Shown piece after piece: positions 49,087 to 53,334 of a stretch of 53,334 nt of DNA. This stretch comes from Microcaldota archaeon (GTDB lineage: Archaea > Micrarchaeota > Micrarchaeia > Anstonellales > Bilamarchaeaceae), in the NCBI GenBank assembly GCA_016212505.1, contig JACRGB010000043.1, positions 1 through 53,334 of the forward strand, read 5' to 3'. Numbering within the stretch: the stretch's first letter is position 1; each line of letters starts with the position of its first letter. The notes below the pieces were generated by a model. The model was not told the origin of the DNA. It saw only the letters and a program-made list of their open reading frames with translations, and ran no database searches. The position numbers and the translations under genes were made by a program.

Positions 49087-50394
49087 CTAAATAATTTTCC
49101 CAATCAGGCTCCCATGATTAGAATCGTAAATTTTGGCAGTACAAAATTCTCCTAATTTTCCCTCATAATCCTTGACTACCAGTTGTTTGTAGTTGATGTT
49201 CCTTCCTTTGTAATCTTCAGTACCTTCGTCCTTCTCAGTAATTAGCACGCGATAGGTTCTACCCAGAAGTTTTTTGTTTATTTCCCCGGAAATTCTCTTT
49301 ACCAAGGCGCTGGTTTCTGTACTTCTCCCTTTTACCACCAGATTATCCAGAGCTTTCATTTCTTTTGCTTTTGTCCCTGGTCTGGGCGAAAATTTGGAAA
49401 CATTTACGATATCTAGTTTCAACTCTTCAAGAAGCCGGTTCGTCTGGGCATAATCTTCTGTAGTTTCCGTAGGATATCCAACAATAATGTCCGTTGAAAG
49501 GGTTATTTCCGGTATTTCCGTCCGAAGCGATTCAACCAATTCAACAAAATCCGCTACCGAGTGGTCCCGATTCATATCTCCACAAACTTTTTCGCTTCCG
49601 CTTTGGACCGGAATATGGATGAATTTGTACATTTTTTTGTTTTTCAGGACCTCGATCAGGCCTTTCTTGAGCCGCACTGCGTGATTTGGGTTGATCATTC
49701 CTAATCTGATCAGAAATTCTTGATCTGATATATTTTTTCGGTCATCGCTATCATCATCGCACACTAACTTCATCAAGTTTACCAGGTTACTCTTGATGTC
49801 GATTCCGTAAGCTCCGGAATCCATGCTGGTTAGCTGAACCTCACGAGCACCATTGGCAATTCCATCGTTAATCCATTTGGAAATCGTTTTGGGAGAGTAA
49901 CTTTTTAGGTAAGGCCGGGCTATTTTTGTCTGGCAAAAATAACAATTGCTTGTACAGCCATCATTAATCGGAATCCTCAATATGGGTGCAGTAAGAACCC
50001 GAGCAAGCGTATCTTTAGATTCGTAGTTTTTGAACGTAATTTGTTCCCTGCTATTACTAGTGCCAAGAGATCTAGTTACTGCATCGCCAATTTTTCCGAG
50101 CGCGCCGGTTCCGACAATTGGCGCATTTGATATGTATTTCCTGATTTTTGGCTCATTTGCGCTCATACAGCCAGCAACAACAAACTTTTTGCCTTGTTTT
50201 TGGAGCTCTTTCATCCTTGCAAATATCTTGTTTTCTGTTGCACCTTTGACCGTGCAGGTATTGACTATGATGGCATCTGATTCTTCTTCTTTTTCCGTAA
50301 TCTCATAGCCTTGCTGCTTGAGGACTCCTTTCATTATGTCAGAATCAGCCTGATTTAATGTGCAGCCGTAGGTCTCGATGTAGACTTTTTTCAT
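49087..50394 (-). CDS. tRNA t6A methylthiotransferase (e-MtaB, radical SAM)
   Basis: 435 residues. The N-terminal domain has three cluster cysteines (Cys11 in ETYGCTLN, Cys47 in VNTCTVK, Cys76 in VAGCMSAN). The radical SAM motif is CTSNCYFC (Cys147, Cys151, Cys154). A TRAM domain ends the protein (LLGRTYRVLITEKDEG onward). The eukaryote/archaeal group converts t6A to ms2t6A at tRNA position 37. Stands alone and divergent from the methyltransferase gene. Confidence 0.92.
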   Translation of the reverse strand: MKKVYIETYGCTLNQADSDIMKGVLKQQGYEITEKEEESDAIIVNTCTVKGATENKIFARMKELQKQGKKFVVAGCMSANEPKIRKYISNAPIVGTGALGKIGDAVTRSLGTSNSREQITFKNYESKDTLARVLTAPILRIPINDGCTSNCYFCQTKIARPYLKSYSPKTISKWINDGIANGAREVQLTSMDSGAYGIDIKSNLVNLMKLVCDDDSDDRKNISDQEFLIRLGMINPNHAVRLKKGLIEVLKNKKMYKFIHIPVQSGSEKVCGDMNRDHSVADFVELVESLRTEIPEITLSTDIIVGYPTETTEDYAQTNRLLEELKLDIVNVSKFSPRPGTKAKEMKALDNLVVKGRSTETSALVKRISGEINKKLLGRTYRVLITEKDEGTEDYKGRNINYKQLVVKDYEGKLGEFCTAKIYDSNHGSLIGKII

Positions 50395-50456
50395 AGTAAC
50401 CCAACAAAATCTATTGCAAGATTGGCATTAAAATAGTAATCTTCGAACATTTACGA

Positions 50457-51218
50457 ATGGTCAATCCAAAAGAATCAAGAAACAAAGAGCCAAAACTAAA
50501 ATTCTATAAAAAAAGCAGCGATGGCTCCCTCACCTACCTTACAGACCTTGAGGAAAATTTTCTCTTTGTCCAGCGGCTAGATGGCACCATCAGTAGGCTC
50601 GATCTTTTTGATCAGCACTACTACAAACTTCGCCTCTACAACGGCATTCCAATTCTGGAAGTTGACGGGCTTAGGATGCAACTAGTCAGAGACTTCAAAA
50701 CCCCATTAGATTATGCGAAAGAAGTAGTTGATGGACTAAAGATTCAGAATAAAGGCAAGTTTCATGTATTCGACAGCTGCATGGGGCTTGGTTACACTGC
50801 AATTGAAGTTTCCACTAGGCCTTCTGTTGCATCTGTTACGAGCAGCGAAATCTCACAAGCTGTAATTACTTTGGCAAAGTACAATCCATACAGCGAACAA
50901 TTATTTACAAATAAAAAAATCGAAATAATTAATCAAGATAGTTTTAAATTCATAAAATCAATTGCGGATAACTCATTTGATTTTGTAATTCACGATCCGC
51001 CAAGATTTTCACATGCAGATGAATTATATTCAAATGAATTTTACCAAAATCTCCATAGGGTTTGCAAAAAAGGCGCAAAAATTTTCCATTATGTTGGCTC
51101 AGTAGGGACTAAAGGCGGCAGGTCAATAGAGGAAGAAGTTATAGGCAGATTGCTAAAGGCAGGATTCAAGAATACTATTTATGTTAAAAAACTACAGGGT
51201 TTATATTTTGAAAAATAA
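50457..51218 (+). CDS. SAM-dependent methyltransferase of an archaeal family
   Basis: 253 residues. FHVFDSCMGLGYTAIEVSTRP is motif I (SAM-binding, DxCxGxG), VTSSEISQAVITLAKYNPY motif II, FDFVIHDPPRF the catalytic-site DPPR motif seen in amino- or base-methylating enzymes. The N-terminal 85 residues are a small beta domain. It resembles a predicted archaeal methyltransferase group (COG2521-like, from memory). Substrate unknown. No ribosome site; likely leaderless. Confidence 0.75.
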   Translation: MVNPKESRNKEPKLKFYKKSSDGSLTYLTDLEENFLFVQRLDGTISRLDLFDQHYYKLRLYNGIPILEVDGLRMQLVRDFKTPLDYAKEVVDGLKIQNKGKFHVFDSCMGLGYTAIEVSTRPSVASVTSSEISQAVITLAKYNPYSEQLFTNKKIEIINQDSFKFIKSIADNSFDFVIHDPPRFSHADELYSNEFYQNLHRVCKKGAKIFHYVGSVGTKGGRSIEEEVIGRLLKAGFKNTIYVKKLQGLYFEK

Positions 51219-51239
51219 AGATGAATAAAGATGATTTTC

Positions 51240-52277
51240 ATGCCCGATGCAATAATTGTGGAAAACGTCTCAAAAACATACAAAAGTGCTGATGAAACCA
51301 TAAAAGCTCTTGATAATGTGAGCATCAGCGTAAAGACGGGCGAAATTTTTGGATTGCTTGGTCCAAATGGGGCTGGCAAGACCTCCCTGATAAGCGTACT
51401 ATGCGGCATACTTATTCCAGACGGCGGGAAAGTCCAAATTCTTGATATGGATTGCCTAAAAGAAATAAAAAAGATCCAGAAAGTGATAAATGTCGTATCT
51501 GGTTTTACCGGCACCTTGTTCGCGCTTTCACTTGAGGAGGCTCTGATGTACTATTGCCTTCTTTATAATGTACAAAATCCAAAAGAAAAAATAGACTGGG
51601 CAATAAAACTGGCAAACCTGGAGGACTCAAGAAAAACAGAAGCAGACGAGCTTTCTGCAGGGCTTCGTCAAAGGTTCCTAATTGCAAAGGCCCTCCTGAA
51701 TGATCCTAAAGTGCTCATATTGGATGAGCCAACTGTTGGTTTGGACGTTGAATCCGCAATAAACATCCGCAATATAATAAGAAACCTTAGAACTTCCGGC
51801 AGAACGATTTTACTAACCACCCATAATATGTTTGAGGCGGATGAACTCTGCGACCGTATCGCTTTCATAAACAAAGGAAAAATTGTAAATATAGGAACGC
51901 CCGGGCAGCTCAAGGATCAAATAATTAGAATTAGTGAAAAAATTATTGAAATAAATTGCTCAGATTCAGCAGAAGTCTTAAAACTTCTCTCTAAAATCAA
52001 AGGCGCATCTGCCAGCCTAAAGGATAAAGGCATAGTTTTGGTTTCAGTTGACAACTACAACCGGATGAATGACATTCTAAAAGCGCTTTCTTCGCTAAAA
52101 GCTGAGGTTTACAATATTACTGCGCTTGAGCCAACGCTTGAGGAAACGTACCTAAAACTAATCAACAATATCGACAACAATAAGGGCAATAAAACTAATA
52201 AGACCATCAAACTCATCAAAACCAGCAAAACCAATGCCTATGGCAAAAGTGAAAATAAAGGTGAAAATGATGGCTGA
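51240..52277 (+). CDS. ABC transporter ATP-binding protein
   Basis: 345 residues from the ATG at 51240. Walker A GPNGAGKTS (residues 41-49), signature LSAGLRQR (138-145), Walker B VLILDEPT (158-165) and the switch His in LLTTHN are complete, so it should hydrolyse ATP. It belongs to the drug/natronobactin-type exporters with C-terminal regulatory domain. The last 40 residues are Asn/Lys-rich low complexity. The stop overlaps the permease start, so the two form one exporter. Confidence 0.92.
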   Translation: MPDAIIVENVSKTYKSADETIKALDNVSISVKTGEIFGLLGPNGAGKTSLISVLCGILIPDGGKVQILDMDCLKEIKKIQKVINVVSGFTGTLFALSLEEALMYYCLLYNVQNPKEKIDWAIKLANLEDSRKTEADELSAGLRQRFLIAKALLNDPKVLILDEPTVGLDVESAINIRNIIRNLRTSGRTILLTTHNMFEADELCDRIAFINKGKIVNIGTPGQLKDQIIRISEKIIEINCSDSAEVLKLLSKIKGASASLKDKGIVLVSVDNYNRMNDILKALSSLKAEVYNITALEPTLEETYLKLINNIDNNKGNKTNKTIKLIKTSKTNAYGKSENKGENDG

Positions 52278-53043
52278 ATTCCTATCTCACATTTATTCAC
52301 AGGTCTACAAGAGCATGAATACTTTGAAAAGGAACCCCTTCAGGCTCTCTGACGTACTCATCTGGCCACTTATTTTTTTATTCACGCTGACTTTTTTTGT
52401 TAGCTATCTTAAAGCAGAAAAAGTTTATCTGGAAATCATAATCCTCGGGATGATGGGCTGGCGTGTGATTTATTTCCTGAACCTTGAAGTGGTCAATTCA
52501 TTTGTTGAAGAACACTGGTCTAAGGCGCTTCCCCATCTGATGGTTTCACCAATAACCCGTCTTGAATTTGCTTTGGGTAGTGCAGTTAGTGGAGTCATAA
52601 AATCTATTGCAGTTATTTTCATTTATGTTATTGCAACCTATCTGCTCTATGGTTTTGTCATTGGTGACTGGCTGACATTTGCAATTGCAATGTTCTTCTT
52701 CGCCACCATTGGCTTTTCGATGGGGCTCGTTACCCTGGGGTTAGGTTACTATATGAAAGATGAGGCATTCAACCTTGCATTTATCTGGCCAGATGTTATT
52801 GTCCTTTTGTCCGGGGTTTATTTTTCGGTTGAAGCGGTTTATCCGGCATTTATGCTCCCTTATATCAACCTTCTACCAAGTACCCAGGCATTTTATCTGC
52901 TTAAATCAATGGTAAGCCCGGTAACCGCAAACATTCCGCTTCTGGCTCTTCTAAGTGCGCTGTGGCTTGTTGCTGGCTATCTTTTCAACGGGTTTATGTT
53001 CGATCGGGCGAGAAAAGATGGGAAATTAACAAGGTTAGGCTAA
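52270..53043 (+). CDS. ABC-2-type transporter permease
   Basis: 257 residues, six predicted membrane helices. FRLSDVLIWPLIFLFTLTFFV is the first, SFVEEHWSKALPHLMVSPITRLEFALG the cytosolic coupling region, and VIVLLSGVYFSVEAVYPAFMLPYINLLPSTQAFYLL the C-terminal pair, all as in ABC-2 exporters. The ATG at 52270 lies six bases after GGTG, matching other genes; the ATG at 52267 and an upstream one at 52234 are alternatives. Substrate unknown. Confidence 0.85.
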   Translation: MAEFLSHIYSQVYKSMNTLKRNPFRLSDVLIWPLIFLFTLTFFVSYLKAEKVYLEIIILGMMGWRVIYFLNLEVVNSFVEEHWSKALPHLMVSPITRLEFALGSAVSGVIKSIAVIFIYVIATYLLYGFVIGDWLTFAIAMFFFATIGFSMGLVTLGLGYYMKDEAFNLAFIWPDVIVLLSGVYFSVEAVYPAFMLPYINLLPSTQAFYLLKSMVSPVTANIPLLALLSALWLVAGYLFNGFMFDRARKDGKLTRLG

Positions 53044-53087
53044 ACATCTAGCCACAAATGACCCTACTAAAAAGAAGAAAATTGAAC

Positions 53088-53135
53088 GACAAATTTTTGC
53101 GAAAATTCATCCTATTTGGAAAGTATGCCTTTCCA
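53088..53135 (-). repeat. Degenerate copy of the double-hairpin repeat
   Basis: 53088-53112 matches hairpin B of copy 2 (21452-21476) at 23 of 25 bases, the changes breaking two pairs. TGGAAAG/CTTTCCA (53117-53135, loop TATGC) stands for hairpin A. The order B then A means the same orientation as the next, intact copy. Confidence 0.65.
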
Positions 53136-53140
53136 TACAA

Positions 53141-53190
53141 GGACAAAATTTCATAAATTTTGTCTGCATTGGAAATTATACAATTTCCAA
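53141..53190 (-). repeat. 50-nt double-hairpin repeat, copy 3 (reversed)
   Basis: Hairpin B: GACAAAATTT (53142-53151), loop CAT, AAATTTTGTC (53155-53164). GCA linker. Hairpin A: TTGGAAATT (53169-53177), AATTTCCAA (53182-53190). The length is exactly 50 nt and the arms differ from those of copies 1 and 2 in compensating pairs. Confidence 0.85.
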
Positions 53191-53203
53191 TATAATAAAT
53201 CGG

Positions 53204-53296
53204 GTTGCGCGCTAATCCCCACCTTTTCTAAGGTGGGGTCGTAAAAGCGCAACAAATGGTAAGGGGTTAAGGGGAAAAGCCAGATTTTCCCCTTAA
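53204..53296. repeat. Two further strong hairpins at the window end
   Basis: GTTGCGC (53204-53210) and GCGCAAC (53247-53253) enclose CCCCACCTT/AAGGTGGGG (53217-53238, loop TTCT). Then TTAAGGGGAAAA (53267-53278) pairs with TTTTCCCCTTAA (53285-53296), a 12-bp stem with loop GCCAGA. Together with the repeats at 53088-53190 this makes a palindrome-rich stretch with no gene after the permease. Confidence 0.75.
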
Positions 53297-53334
53297 GTAT
53301 CTAATTTTTACCGGAATATTTTTGCTCAGTAGTG

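Noticed and set aside
53204-53253. tRNA or other cloverleaf RNA gene
   Set aside because: The nested stems have no D or T arm, no anticodon loop of seven bases and no TTCRA sequence. No tRNA gene was found elsewhere in the window either.

Overview
The window is archaeal DNA. Translation and RNA-processing genes are of archaeal type (Cbf5/TruB, aIF1, RNase P component 1, eS4, eL19, eL32, archaeal adenylate and cytidylate kinases, e-MtaB). Promoters carry archaeal TATA boxes about 25 nt upstream of start codons, and ribosome binding sites are a stereotyped GGTGA. Small gene order breaks, many MNT/HEPN and VapBC modules and long charged tails on ribosomal proteins would fit a DPANN archaeon (for example Micrarchaeota or Diapherotrites), but this is a guess; no rRNA or tRNA gene was recognised to settle it.

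Layout. 1-2300: the start of a J-domain protein gene, then a MntA/HepT toxin pair whose hepT is broken by a hairpin repeat and is followed by a 175-bp element with terminal inverted repeats. 2335-14110: the most interesting region. A six-gene operon encodes a Complex I/hydrogenase-4-like membrane complex (HyfB, HyfC-HyfE fusion, HyfF, HyfG, HyfI) ending in a beta-carbonic-anhydrase-like gene. A second carbonic-anhydrase-like gene follows, and a third, more divergent one is transcribed away from the operon. The HyfG-like subunit lacks both NiFe CxxC motifs and the HyfI-like subunit lacks all four ligands of the N2 iron-sulfur cluster, while the antiporter-like subunits keep their key Glu and Lys residues. 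I infer an ion-translocating complex that has lost its redox centres and may be coupled to CO2/bicarbonate chemistry, in the way DAB and NDH-1MS complexes are; this is a hypothesis. 14111-15705: an array of seven tight hairpins, then a CPA2-type cation/proton antiporter.

15723-27656: accessory and housekeeping genes: a second MntA/HepT pair flanked by a 31-nt imperfect direct repeat, a winged-helix protein fused to an S-layer-like domain divergent from glmS, a beta-propeller surface protein behind ribosomal protein L11, an FNR-type reductase, VapBC, a TrmB-type regulator with a cupin, and the Cbf5-Cmk-EMC3-like insertase operon. 27690-45412: the ribosomal S10/spc super-operon (L3 to L15, SecY, AdkA), split near RNase P component 1 by three unrelated genes, two of them for predicted exported proteins. 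45478-53043: SerRS, a dihydroorotate-dehydrogenase-like Tat lipoprotein with an unknown partner, e-MtaB, a methyltransferase and an ABC exporter. The window ends in another hairpin array.

A recurrent theme is palindromic DNA: a 50-nt two-hairpin repeat (three full copies, one degenerate) with covarying arms, a MITE-like element, and two multi-hairpin arrays. No CRISPR array was seen.
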